Shown here piece after piece: positions 42,582-51,282 of a stretch of 64,000 bases of DNA (the stretch's first letter is position 1; every line of letters begins with the position of its first letter). The notes beneath the pieces were generated by a model that saw only the letters and a list, made by a program, of their open reading frames with translations, ran no database searches and was not told the DNA's origin. Location of the stretch: contig CP019636.1 of assembly GCA_002163975.1 (NCBI GenBank), forward strand, positions 5,397,501 to 5,461,500. The letters run 5' to 3'. The position numbers and the translations under genes are program-made. This DNA comes from Nostocales cyanobacterium HT-58-2 (GTDB lineage Bacteria > Cyanobacteriota > Cyanobacteriia > Cyanobacteriales > Nostocaceae).

Positions 42582-45080
42582 TTATTGATCTGGTGCAATT
42601 GAGTTTAAGAATTCCAGTAAGCTTTTACCGCATTTTTCTTTTCGATAAAAATTAATAACTGGCATACAAATGTTCCGCATTGCTTCATAGTCTGAAATAT
42701 GCTCTTCCGGTGAATCAAGTAGATTGTCCAGATAACCTGGACACATGGAACCGTGATATATTTCATCAAGAGTATCCAGGGCTAAATATAGCCCATCAAT
42801 GTATTCCTGTGCAGCCTCATTACTTAGTTGATATAAACCAACTTCGTTAATTAAAGACTGAAGAAATACCTTGGGAGCAATATAGCCAAGAGCCTTTGAA
42901 GCCCCAACTCTGACAGTCGATGAGTGATGCCGCATCAAATGACTTAGAAGATCTGTAATATATGAGTCTTCATCTGAACTAGCATCCCAATGCAATGTTC
43001 TCAAAGAATCCAGAATTATCTGACCTGCGTTACCTGGGCTTAATGAATATTCTTCATCTACTTCTAACAAGCTAGCAACTAAGTCTTGCAAGTCTTCTTC
43101 ACCACCAAGGATTGATGCTAACCAGTCTTCATCTTTAGCGAATTCTGCTACCAACTTGGCAGCCTCTACTCTAACAAGCATACTAGAGTCTTTTGCAGCT
43201 TGCTCGATAATATCTTTAATCCAGTGAGGCTGATTGTTGGTAAAGCAATTAGGATTACTACGTACAGATAACAGAATAGCTCTTTTCACAGAAGGGTCTT
43301 TTTGTAATTGGAAACATTGAACAGTAGATTCAAGATAAGTATAATTTTGCGGTTGTTTCAAGAACCAAATTAGGGCATCAACTTCAACTGATTGGCAGGT
43401 GGAGTCTGCAAGAAGGGATAGGAAAGTTTTAAATTCATCCAGTGATTGTTGAAACCACTTTCTCACCCAAGCAGCAATAACAAAATCTCTTTCTCGACCA
43501 TAGTAAAAATCAAAGCAAGGTATATTTTTATCACTATATACTTTAGCTATAAGTGCTGCTTCAAATAAACCCTTCGGTAACTCTGCTGTCGTCGGAATAA
43601 CCCATTTTTTTCTCGCTATAACTTGACTAACTGGAGTATCGTCCATAAGCATTGCACCTGCAAGCTCCGAAAGAAGTGAGACCACACGTTCTTCCTCCAA
43701 ATCTACAGCCCGAGACGCTTTCAGTGATATACTTTCCCCCAATAGCAAAGGCTCATCAAGAGTTTCCGGCAAATACTTTCCCTTTGAAAGTTCCATCCCT
43801 ATCCTGAGTAGGAAAGGATCATTTACCTGTCGGTGTAAATCAGATATTTGGACTGCGTAAACTTCTGAATAGATATCATATGCTCTTTTGATTTCTTCAG
43901 GACTATATTTCTTGATTTCAATCACACTAGAATGTGTATCTATTTTTTCAGGACTAATTTCAAGTAATGGGACTGAAGCACTACTCATTGAAGCAGATTC
44001 AGCTATGTAAGAGGGATTGCCCACCTTATCTAGCAACAGCCGACGTGCTGCTATGTTAGTTAGACTAATAACTATTTGAATTTCATCACATGAGAGCCTT
44101 GCACTGCTATTATCAATTGCTTGTGCTAACGCCTGACTAGCTTCATTCCAACCATCAATAAAGATGATCAGCCTTTGTCCGGTACGTCGAAGAATACGGG
44201 TGAGTTTATTAACAATTTGATAAGGTGCACTAGTATCTCTAACAATCCAACCAAAATCTTCACCAATTTCTTCGAGTAAACTTCCCTGCATCCCAATGGC
44301 TGGATAGAAGAGGCAAAGAATTCCTTGCTCTAGTTTTTCTTCTACAGCGTGGCAGACAAAATTCGTCTTGCCCACTTGCGGCGCACCAAATAAAACCACA
44401 ACTTGGCGCTTTTCCTTGTCTAAACGTTGATTTAGCTGCTCTTTTACTTCCTCTCTTTCGATGTACAAAGTAGGGATATACTTCTTTCCGCTAAAGGGAT
44501 CATCACTTCGTAAAAGTCGCATTCGATAATCGACTTGAGTTCGGCAAAACTTCAGGAGGTTCTCTGAAGAAATCGAAACAAACGTCTCTAATGCTTCTGC
44601 TCGCAGTTCAATATCGTCAACGCTGACACGAAAACCATTTTGTACATGGGGATGATTCGTGGGGACTTGAGCATCACTGACAAATTCACCAGAGATGCTG
44701 TCATAGATTTTGGTGTTGTGACCATTGGTCAACACTACAAAAGGAGCAATCCCGCCATTACGCAAGAGACGGGCATAAGAGATGCCTTGCTCCTTAGCAT
44801 CATTGTCTAGGATTTCATCTGGTGCTTTGACCTCAACTATCAGCAAATTACGTCCATCACAGCTACGCACTAAAACATCTGCACGAGGTCTAAACACTGA
44901 TGACTTAACAGGTTTATTCTCACCGACTCTGTATATGTTCCTGCCGAGGCGTAATTCAAAGGAAAACTCAACAGATATGCTCTCTGCGGTAAACCCATGC
45001 TCGAATAGCCAAATAGCTACAACCCGTGTCCTAATATCGTCTTCAGAAATAAGGGATGCCGATCTGTCTGGAACATTCAT
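42582..45080 (-). CDS. STAND/NACHT-type NTPase with N-terminal HsdR-like nuclease domain and HEAT-like C-terminus
   Basis: An 832-aa putative defence protein. Residues about 10-150 resemble the type I restriction enzyme R-subunit N-terminal domain (PD-(D/E)xK fold): FRPRADVLVRSCDGRNLLIVEVKAPDE gives the D-x(n)-ExK catalytic pattern. A P-loop follows near residue 230 (VVLFGAPQVGKTNFV), with Walker B RLIIFIDGWNEAS and a winged/helical STAND-like region. The last 270 residues are helical repeats with HEAT-like units, such as SSMLVRVEAAKLVAEFA and SSTVRVGASKALGYIA. ATG 45080 begins the conserved part; a frame extension upstream to 45185 is unlikely. The order nuclease-NTPase-sensor matches antiphage NTPase architecture. 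Function is inferred. Confidence 0.8.
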   Translation of the reverse strand: MNVPDRSASLISEDDIRTRVVAIWLFEHGFTAESISVEFSFELRLGRNIYRVGENKPVKSSVFRPRADVLVRSCDGRNLLIVEVKAPDEILDNDAKEQGISYARLLRNGGIAPFVVLTNGHNTKIYDSISGEFVSDAQVPTNHPHVQNGFRVSVDDIELRAEALETFVSISSENLLKFCRTQVDYRMRLLRSDDPFSGKKYIPTLYIEREEVKEQLNQRLDKEKRQVVVLFGAPQVGKTNFVCHAVEEKLEQGILCLFYPAIGMQGSLLEEIGEDFGWIVRDTSAPYQIVNKLTRILRRTGQRLIIFIDGWNEASQALAQAIDNSSARLSCDEIQIVISLTNIAARRLLLDKVGNPSYIAESASMSSASVPLLEISPEKIDTHSSVIEIKKYSPEEIKRAYDIYSEVYAVQISDLHRQVNDPFLLRIGMELSKGKYLPETLDEPLLLGESISLKASRAVDLEEERVVSLLSELAGAMLMDDTPVSQVIARKKWVIPTTAELPKGLFEAALIAKVYSDKNIPCFDFYYGRERDFVIAAWVRKWFQQSLDEFKTFLSLLADSTCQSVEVDALIWFLKQPQNYTYLESTVQCFQLQKDPSVKRAILLSVRSNPNCFTNNQPHWIKDIIEQAAKDSSMLVRVEAAKLVAEFAKDEDWLASILGGEEDLQDLVASLLEVDEEYSLSPGNAGQIILDSLRTLHWDASSDEDSYITDLLSHLMRHHSSTVRVGASKALGYIAPKVFLQSLINEVGLYQLSNEAAQEYIDGLYLALDTLDEIYHGSMCPGYLDNLLDSPEEHISDYEAMRNICMPVINFYRKEKCGKSLLEFLNSIAPDQ

Positions 45081-45214
45081 TATTTGAAGGGTGAAATGGA
45101 GGTTTAATTCTATGCTTTTACTTGTTTTTACTATTGTATCAATTTTCTCAAACTTACTTAGGCGCGCCCCACGGGTAGCGAGCACAACCCGTTCCGTTAA
45201 GATAAGTGTTCACC

Positions 45215-45674
45215 CTCTGAACTCGAAAGTTCTCTATTGGAACACCAACTGTCACCTTCAAAGAGCGATCGCTCTCCCTTTAATCTTCACTGTTCTACCT
45301 CTGAACTCTAAACTTCTCCCTTGGAACACGAATTGTCCGCATCAAAGGGCGATCGCTCTCCCTTGAACCTTAACTGTTCCCCCTCTGAACTCGAAACTTC
45401 CTTGTTGGAATACCAACTTTCAGCCTCTGAACTCGAAATTTCTCTGTTGGAACGCTAATTGTCAGCATCAAAAGGCGATCGCTCTCCCTTTAACCTTCAC
45501 TGTTCTACCTCTGAACTCTAAACTTCTCTGTTGGAAGACCAATTGTCACCCTCTGAACTCGAAACTTCTCTCTTGGAACACGAATTGTCCGCATCAAAGG
45601 GCGATCGCTCTGCTTTTAACCTAGAGTGTTGTAACTCTGAACTCGAAACTTCCCTGTTGGAACACCAATTGTCA
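45215..45674. repeat. 42-base-period tandem repeat array with HIP1 sites
   Basis: Seven copies of a roughly 40-base unit (start CTCTGAACTCGAAACTTCTC, end AATTGTCA) begin at 45215, 45299, 45383, 45425, 45509, 45551 and 45635. Intervals are 84, 84, 42, 84, 42 and 84 bases, all multiples of 42. The 84-base intervals contain a second type of 42-base unit. It includes CATCAAAGGGCGATCGCTCT in most copies, so each carries a HIP1 octamer, and it ends TTCACTGTTCTAC. The array has no stop-free frame over its whole length. Confidence 0.9.
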
Positions 45675-45681
45675 GAATTTC

Positions 45682-45755
45682 TTGTAGGATGCGTTAGCCT
45701 TAGCGTAACGCATCAAAGGACAGCATGGGTTACGCTTCGCTAACCCATCCTACAT
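45682..45755. mobile_element. 74-base MITE-like palindromic element
   Basis: Terminal inverted repeats TTGTAGGATGCGTTAGC (45682-45698) and GCTAACCCATCCTACAT (45739-45755) match at 15 of 17 positions. Inside, GCGTTAGCCTTAGCGTAACGC and GGTTACGCTTCGCTAACC make further nested hairpins. Such GGATGxGTTA/TAACCCATCC elements are dispersed in many cyanobacterial genomes. No flanking target duplication is obvious. Confidence 0.6.
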
Positions 45756-45864
45756 TTCTTATCAGATAGCTCAGTTTTTGAAATAGTAATATTATCTTAA
45801 AGAATAGGTACGCAACTATCGTAAAATTATCATCCATCCGGCATTTACCAACTTGTTGACGCCC

Positions 45865-47376
45865 ATGCTTTGCGACTACCTGGTACAAATCCTGACTGCC
45901 CGCGTGTACGATGTTGCCCAGGAAACACCCCTGGAGTATGCTCCGAATTTGTCTGCACGACTGAATAATAAGCTTCTGCTGAAGCGGGAAGACATGCAGT
46001 CAGTATTTTCCTTTAAATTGCGTGGTGCTTACAACAAGATGGCGCAATTACCACCGGATATGCTCGCACAGGGTGTGATTGCTGCATCCGCTGGAAACCA
46101 TGCCCAGGGAGTTGCTCTCGGTGCCCGTCGGTTGGGAACTCGCGCTATTATCGTCATGCCTGTGACGACACCACAGGTGAAGGTGGATGCTGTCAAATCC
46201 CGTGGGGGCGAAGTTGTCTTGCATGGGGATACTTACGATGATGCTTATGCCTATGCTCGTCAATTGGAGGCGGAAAAAGGCTTAACTTTTATTCATCCCT
46301 TTGATGATCCGTATGTGATTGCCGGACAAGGAACCATCGGGATGGAAATTCTGCGGCAATATCAACAACCCATCCACGCTATCTTTGTGGCGATTGGGGG
46401 TGGTGGATTGATTTCTGGGATTGCAGCATACGTGAAGCGGTTGCGTCCGGAAATCAAGATTATTGGTGTTGAACCGGTGGATGCTGATGCTATGCGCCAA
46501 TCGCTGAAAGCAGGGAAACGGGTGCGCTTGCCACAGGTGGGCTTATTTGCAGATGGTGTGGCGGTGCGAGAAGTGGGTGAGGAAACTTTCCGGCTGTGTC
46601 AGCAGTATGTGGATGATATTATTCTGGTCGATACAGATGACACTTGTGCTGCAATTAAAGATGTATTTGAGGATACACGCTCGATTTTAGAACCAGCAGG
46701 AGCATTGGCGATCGCCGGAGCCAAAGCTTATGTGGAACGGGAACAAATCGAGGAAGAAACGTTAATTGCCGTTGCCTGCGGTGCCAACATGAACTTTGAT
46801 CGCCTGCGCTTTGTTGCTGAACGAGCAGAGTTGGGTGAACGCCGTGAAGCGATTTTTGCTGTCGCGATTCCGGAAGAACGGGGAAGTTTGCGCAAGTTTT
46901 GTGAATGTATTGGCAAACGCAATCTGACTGAGTTTAACTATCGTATTGCTGATGAGAAAGAGGCACATATTTTTGTGGGAGTGCAAATTCAAAACCGTGC
47001 CGATGCAGCAAAGATGCTTGCAATCTTTGAGGCTCATGGGTTCAAAACCATTGATTTAACGGATGATGAACTGACAAAGTTGCACTTGAGACACATGGTT
47101 GGCGGACGTTCTCCTCTGGCTGACAATGAGTTGCTCTACCGTTTCGAGTTTCCTGAACGTCCTGGTGCATTGATGAAGTTCGTTACTTCCATGAGTCCGG
47201 ATTGGAATATCAGTCTGTTTCACTACCGCAACAACGGGTCAGACTACGGACGAATTGTGGTAGGGATGCAGGTGCCTCCCCACGAGATGGAGGAATGGCA
47301 AGCATTTCTCGATACGCTTGGTTATGGCTATTTGGATGAAAGCCAAAATCCTGCATATAAGCTATTTTTGGGATAG
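45865..47376 (+). CDS. ilvA: Threonine ammonia-lyase, biosynthetic
   Basis: PLP enzyme that deaminates threonine to 2-oxobutanoate, the first step of isoleucine synthesis. The 503-aa protein has the catalytic domain with PLP lysine Lys51 (SFKLRGAYNK), SAGNHAQGVA, the glycine loop IGGGGLISGIA, and EPAGALAIAGAK. Two C-terminal ACT-like regulatory domains follow (EERGSLRKFCECIG and FPERPGALMKFV), as expected for the isoleucine-inhibited form. The ATG at 45865 is chosen over an upstream TTG. Its end is 31 bases from the convergent PrmA-like gene. Confidence 0.97.
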   Translation: MLCDYLVQILTARVYDVAQETPLEYAPNLSARLNNKLLLKREDMQSVFSFKLRGAYNKMAQLPPDMLAQGVIAASAGNHAQGVALGARRLGTRAIIVMPVTTPQVKVDAVKSRGGEVVLHGDTYDDAYAYARQLEAEKGLTFIHPFDDPYVIAGQGTIGMEILRQYQQPIHAIFVAIGGGGLISGIAAYVKRLRPEIKIIGVEPVDADAMRQSLKAGKRVRLPQVGLFADGVAVREVGEETFRLCQQYVDDIILVDTDDTCAAIKDVFEDTRSILEPAGALAIAGAKAYVEREQIEEETLIAVACGANMNFDRLRFVAERAELGERREAIFAVAIPEERGSLRKFCECIGKRNLTEFNYRIADEKEAHIFVGVQIQNRADAAKMLAIFEAHGFKTIDLTDDELTKLHLRHMVGGRSPLADNELLYRFEFPERPGALMKFVTSMSPDWNISLFHYRNNGSDYGRIVVGMQVPPHEMEEWQAFLDTLGYGYLDESQNPAYKLFLG

Positions 47377-47406
47377 GAAGACGGCTCAACACCTGGCTTG
47401 ATATCA

Positions 47407-48372
47407 CTACACAAGGCGATGGGCAAGCGCCACCCACTCATCTAAGCGTTCACAATCAATCAACTTGAACCCTGCTTCTGTTAAAGCGCTGTCAACATTT
47501 TCTTCTTGATCGGCGGTAAAACCGGCTGTAATCAGGAATCCTGTGTCTGTATCCTGACGAAGCGCGTGCTTGAAGTCATCGGCGAGGGCAATATGCACCC
47601 GTGCTAGGATATTTGCAACAATTAGGTCAAAGGTTCCTGTAGCTTGGATTGTTGGTACATTGCCGATGGTGTCTCCACCCATCCAATGCCCTAGGACGCT
47701 TCCAGATCCTAGACTCCCTTCCATAACTTTTACCTGGTGCTCTACCCCATTACAACGTACAGCTTCCTGTGTTGCTTGCACAGCAATATTGTCGTTGTCT
47801 AGCGCTAAGACATTTGCCCCCAGCTTGGCGATCGCAACACTCAAAATACCTGAACCACATCCAAGGTCGAGGACATTCATGTTGGGGGTGATATACCGTT
47901 CTAGGAGTTTGAGGGTAACAATTGTTGCTGGGTGTAGACCACTGCCAAAAGAGAGAGTTTTGTTCAATCTCAAGGTGATTTCGTCTGCAACATCAGATTG
48001 ATAAGGTGCATTAGGAGCAAGCACAACGAACCGTTTTCCAATCCGATGAACGAAGGAGTTTAGTGTGTCTGTGGGTTTTTCTTCAACCACACTCATCTGT
48101 ATCTCAGTCGCTAGTCCCGTACGATGCAGGGGTGAGAGCAAATTAACGATTTTCTCTACACGTGCCCTCGACTGCGTATTGTAGGGTAGATATAGGTGAA
48201 TCGTGAACACCCAGTTGGGGTGTGCTACATCCTGATCAATGAGGTGGGGTAGATTCGGTTCAGCATATTCTGTGATATTGACATCACGAATATCGATCAT
48301 CTCAGCAAGCAGCGTACGAACCCAATCAACTGCCTCATGGGTTGTATCGAGGCTCAATTCCATCCACGACAT
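47407..48372 (-). CDS. prmA: Ribosomal protein L11 methyltransferase-like (PrmA family)
   Basis: A 321-aa SAM-dependent methyltransferase of the PrmA family. The N-terminus SWMELSLDTTHEAVDWVRTLL and the C-terminal methyltransferase domain fit. The substrate-loop FGSGLHPATIVTLKLLE is a variant of the usual FGTGTHPTT. Motif I is VLDLGCGSGILSVAIAKLG, and DLIVANILARVHI carries the NILA signature. An insert around VLGHWMGGDTIGN is unusual. The ATG at 48372 has GGAGG 9 bases upstream. Because of the altered HP-loop, another protein substrate is possible. The gene converges on ilvA. Confidence 0.82.
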   Translation of the reverse strand: MSWMELSLDTTHEAVDWVRTLLAEMIDIRDVNITEYAEPNLPHLIDQDVAHPNWVFTIHLYLPYNTQSRARVEKIVNLLSPLHRTGLATEIQMSVVEEKPTDTLNSFVHRIGKRFVVLAPNAPYQSDVADEITLRLNKTLSFGSGLHPATIVTLKLLERYITPNMNVLDLGCGSGILSVAIAKLGANVLALDNDNIAVQATQEAVRCNGVEHQVKVMEGSLGSGSVLGHWMGGDTIGNVPTIQATGTFDLIVANILARVHIALADDFKHALRQDTDTGFLITAGFTADQEENVDSALTEAGFKLIDCERLDEWVALAHRLV

Positions 48373-48687
48373 ATTTTCTGTCCTCCAATGTATCTGGCGC
48401 AGAGATGAAAACCTATTTTATGACGATTTTGCATTGATTTTATCCGATATATACATATTAAATCTTTAATCACGAGTGCCACGATGATATTTTGCAAAAA
48501 GAAGCGTTTTGGGAAAATGTGAACAGCAAAAGCGAACGTGGCAGTGGGAGATGAGAACAGTTCAGTGTTACTTACCTGAAATGTTTAGATCGTAGTGACA
48601 TTTAATGCCTTCTCTAGTTCACTAGGAGAGGCATTAGTTTTGAGCAGTGCGGTGGTAAAAAAGCGTGGGTTCTCTGTTTCCTTTGAA
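48373..48687. other. 315-base intergenic region with one imperfect hairpin
   Basis: Between the speB-like end and the prmA start. AATGCC (48604) and GGCATT (48635) close an imperfect hairpin of about 32 bases with inner CTAG arms. It may terminate the speB-like transcript, although no T run follows. No gene is seen. Confidence 0.5.
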
Positions 48688-49728
48688 TTATCGTCGATGA
48701 GATAAATCCATCAAGTTCGCCAGCTTGTAAACAATCCGTGCACCTACGTTGCCATCCCACTCAGCATCCCCAACTTCGCAGACATCAAAGCCAATAATTT
48801 TGCGATCGCTATTGACCAATTCACGAAACAAACAATAAGTTTGCTCTAATTCCAATCCACCCGGAACAGGAGTCCCTGTACTCGAACAAAGTTTTGGATC
48901 TAGACCATCTACATCAAAGCTAATGTAGACATACTCAGGCAAATGACTAATGATTTCTCGGCATAACTCAATCCAAGTCGTTCCTGAGTAGAGCTTTTGT
49001 TTCATGATTGGGTCGTAATATGCAACAATTCGACCATGAGATTGGTCAATCATTTGCACTTCATCATGAGAAATATCCCGCAAGCCGACTTGCACTAACT
49101 TAGAAATTTGCGGTAATTTCATTGCATTGAACATGATGGATGCATGGGAAAACTCAAATCCCTCATAGGCATCGCGTAAATCTGCGTGTGCATCAATATG
49201 TAAAATGCCAAAGTTTGCGTAACTGGTTGCTAATGCTTGGAAATAACCTAATGGGGAACTATGATCTCCACCAATCACAGCAACTCGCTTGCCTTTGTTA
49301 ATTGCTTCCTTAGATTTTTCAAACAGCCATTGATTCACTTGCTCACAAGCTTGATTAATTTCTGTCAGTACAGGTGTTAAATCAGGTGTATCTGTCAGTG
49401 GTTGACCTTGCTCTAATCGCTTGATAATTTTTGCTGCTAAGGCGCGATAATATTCGTTCTTCTCTAATATATCCTGGGGAATTTCCACCATGAAAATTCC
49501 CTGTTTCCATCCGTCAGGATTATCGAAATCATACAAATCGAGTTGCGGCGAAGCATCCAGAACACGCTGTGGTCCATTGGCGGTACCTGCGCCATAGGAA
49601 ACAGTCACTTCCCATGGCACGCCAAAGACAATCAGGTTGGCAGACTCGTAATCAAATGGTAAGCCCAAGAGATTACCATTGATTTGACCTATGCCACTGG
49701 GATTGTAGTTCTGGAGTTGATGACTCAT
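48688..49728 (-). CDS. speB: Agmatinase/ureohydrolase family protein
   Basis: Binuclear-metal ureohydrolase, 346 aa. Metal-ligand motifs are complete: GGDHSSPLG, HIDAHADLRDAYEG and SFDVDGLDPKLCSSTGTPVPGGL. The family includes agmatinase (agmatine to putrescine and urea), arginase and the recently recognised guanidine hydrolases, so the substrate is not certain. Agmatinase is the common annotation for this cyanobacterial type. The start is ATG 49728 (MSHQLQNYNPSGIG); a longer frame to 49779 is unlikely. No polyamine or nickel-maturation genes are adjacent. Confidence 0.83.
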   Translation of the reverse strand: MSHQLQNYNPSGIGQINGNLLGLPFDYESANLIVFGVPWEVTVSYGAGTANGPQRVLDASPQLDLYDFDNPDGWKQGIFMVEIPQDILEKNEYYRALAAKIIKRLEQGQPLTDTPDLTPVLTEINQACEQVNQWLFEKSKEAINKGKRVAVIGGDHSSPLGYFQALATSYANFGILHIDAHADLRDAYEGFEFSHASIMFNAMKLPQISKLVQVGLRDISHDEVQMIDQSHGRIVAYYDPIMKQKLYSGTTWIELCREIISHLPEYVYISFDVDGLDPKLCSSTGTPVPGGLELEQTYCLFRELVNSDRKIIGFDVCEVGDAEWDGNVGARIVYKLANLMDLSHRR

Positions 49729-49942
49729 GGATGCTATTCTGGATTTACGTGGGTAGACCCATACATTGTAGTGGTGCAAGATGTGCTATGGCTGTTTTAT
49801 TGTAATCAAGATTTCAGGGTTGTACACAGAGTACATGATTGAGACAAGGATGAGTATTTGTTGATGTTTAAGGTAGTTAATAAGCCGTCGAATTGATGCT
49901 TGTCGATGTACTTTTATTCTACAAAACCTACTTAATTATTCT

Positions 49943-50503
49943 CTACGGCTCATACCTAACAATTCCCTGATGTGACAATATAGAATTGGCACAATCGGCA
50001 TTTCCTGTCCAATTTTTACAAGGTTCTCTCACTTCTGAAAGACCTTCGACAATGCGAACACGAAAGCCGTATTCTGTTGGGTAAACTTTATATAAAAGCG
50101 GTTTATCACGCTTAGCAATGAGTGCAGCTGCTAGGACTGGCGTTGTACAAATCATTGCTTTTTTATCTGGAGGTATATAATAATCTATAAAAAAATCACG
50201 ATCCTCAGAATCGTTGGTCCAGCCTTTACCTACAACAGTTGTAGACCAAAACAGACATCGAGGATCTGGTCTTATATCAGAACCTATACGCCTTTGTACA
50301 TCAACTATAGGAACAGCATAAGGATTGTCTGTCTGTGCTTCGCTTTGAGCTTCTAATTTTTTAAGGACAAAATCAATCTCTACAAACTTTACTCTAACAA
50401 TCTTCGTAAAAAAGGACATCAAAAACAGTGAAATAACCCCAAGCAATATTGTTATTGTTAGTATGCGACCTTTGAGTTTATACGGTATAATTGCTTTTTT
50501 CAT
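49943..50503 (-). CDS. Hypothetical protein with N-terminal membrane anchor
   Basis: A 186-aa protein I do not recognise. Residues about 14-34 (ILTITILLGVISLFLMSFF) form a signal anchor after a basic start. The remainder is hydrophilic, with four cysteines (PRCLFW, MICTT, EPCKNW, ADCANS) that could form disulfides outside the cytoplasm. YIPPDKKAMICTTPVLAAALIAKRDKPLLYKVYP is the most ordered-looking part. The ATG at 50503 is used. It is flanked by unrelated genes and is probably monocistronic. Confidence 0.7.
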   Translation of the reverse strand: MKKAIIPYKLKGRILTITILLGVISLFLMSFFTKIVRVKFVEIDFVLKKLEAQSEAQTDNPYAVPIVDVQRRIGSDIRPDPRCLFWSTTVVGKGWTNDSEDRDFFIDYYIPPDKKAMICTTPVLAAALIAKRDKPLLYKVYPTEYGFRVRIVEGLSEVREPCKNWTGNADCANSILSHQGIVRYEP

Positions 50504-50709
50504 GCTTGTTTTGATGACAAAGGCTTTAACTGTATAAGTTTACGAATAATACTTACTGTCGCCCGGATTAAATTTTTACACTGTTACTCATTTTCTCATG
50601 GCGTAGCATCAGCTACCTTTACACCACTGATGATAGCAAAACCTTTTAGCGGTTGTCCTAAAAAATTCGCGAGGAAAATTTTCAACATCAATAGCATCAC
50701 TACAATCTG

Positions 50710-51207
50710 ATGATTATGCTAAATACTTCTACTCAAGACCTCCGTATCAGCACTATTCAGTTTTTAGAACAAAGTCCGCAACAACGTCTAAAAATTCTCC
50801 AGAAACTTGGTATAGCTCGTTATATTTTTTTAACAAAGATGCGTCTCAATGAACAAAATGTAGTTTGTGTCATGCGGTTTTTCCAAAATCCTCATCAGCT
50901 AAAATTCCCTAATTTAATGGGAGCAGATTTATCTGGGTTAAATTTAAATGAAGTCAATTTTATCCGTGGTAATTTATCAGGTGCAAACCTACAAGGAAGC
51001 AGTTTGGTAAATGCAGATCTGATATTTGCTAATTTGACAAACGCAGATTTGAGAAATGCAAATTTGCAGGGTGCTACTCTGAATGAAACTGTATGGTTAA
51101 ATGCTCTTGTACAAGAGTGTGAGTTTGGGGCAGGGATTGGATTGACAAAGATTCAACATCAAGATTTACTACGTAGTGGTGCTAAGTTTAGTCTTTTAGA
51201 GGATTAA
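50710..51207 (+). CDS. Pentapeptide-repeat protein
   Basis: A 165-aa protein. The N-terminal 70 residues are helical (EQSPQQRLKILQKLGIARYI). The next 60 residues are pentapeptide repeats of A(D/N)LxX type: LMGADLSGLNLNEVNF, LSGANLQGSSLVNADL and LTNADLRNANLQGATL, which fold as a right-handed beta-helix. A 35-residue C-terminal cap follows. Pentapeptide proteins are numerous in cyanobacteria and most have no known role. It is 75 bases upstream of purT on the same strand. Confidence 0.92.
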   Translation: MIMLNTSTQDLRISTIQFLEQSPQQRLKILQKLGIARYIFLTKMRLNEQNVVCVMRFFQNPHQLKFPNLMGADLSGLNLNEVNFIRGNLSGANLQGSSLVNADLIFANLTNADLRNANLQGATLNETVWLNALVQECEFGAGIGLTKIQHQDLLRSGAKFSLLED

Positions 51208-51282
51208 AATAAGTAACTATACCAGATGAAAAACAGAAAAAAATAGATTTTTTGTTATATTTGGACACAAATTAAGAAATAT

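Larger units (their letters stand above)
45081..45864. other. 784-base repeat-rich intergenic region
   Basis: Lies between the divergent STAND NTPase and ilvA genes. It is almost filled by a 42-base-period tandem array (45215-45674) and a palindromic MITE-like element (45682-45755), both listed separately. Frames open across the array (45091-45366 and 45531-45743) translate the repeat itself and are not taken as genes. The ilvA promoter must lie in the last 110 bases. Confidence 0.7.

Noticed and set aside
42582..45080. Type I restriction R subunit
   Set aside because: Only the N-terminal nuclease-like domain fits; there is no DEAD/helicase core, and no HsdM or HsdS gene nearby.
45215..45674. 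CRISPR-like array
   Set aside because: Repeat and spacer lengths are constant multiples of 42 and the intervals are either zero-spacer or another repeat, not unique spacers; no cas genes are near.
45091..45743. Open frames across the 42-base array
   Set aside because: They translate the tandem repeat and are broken by stops; there is no start context or domain.
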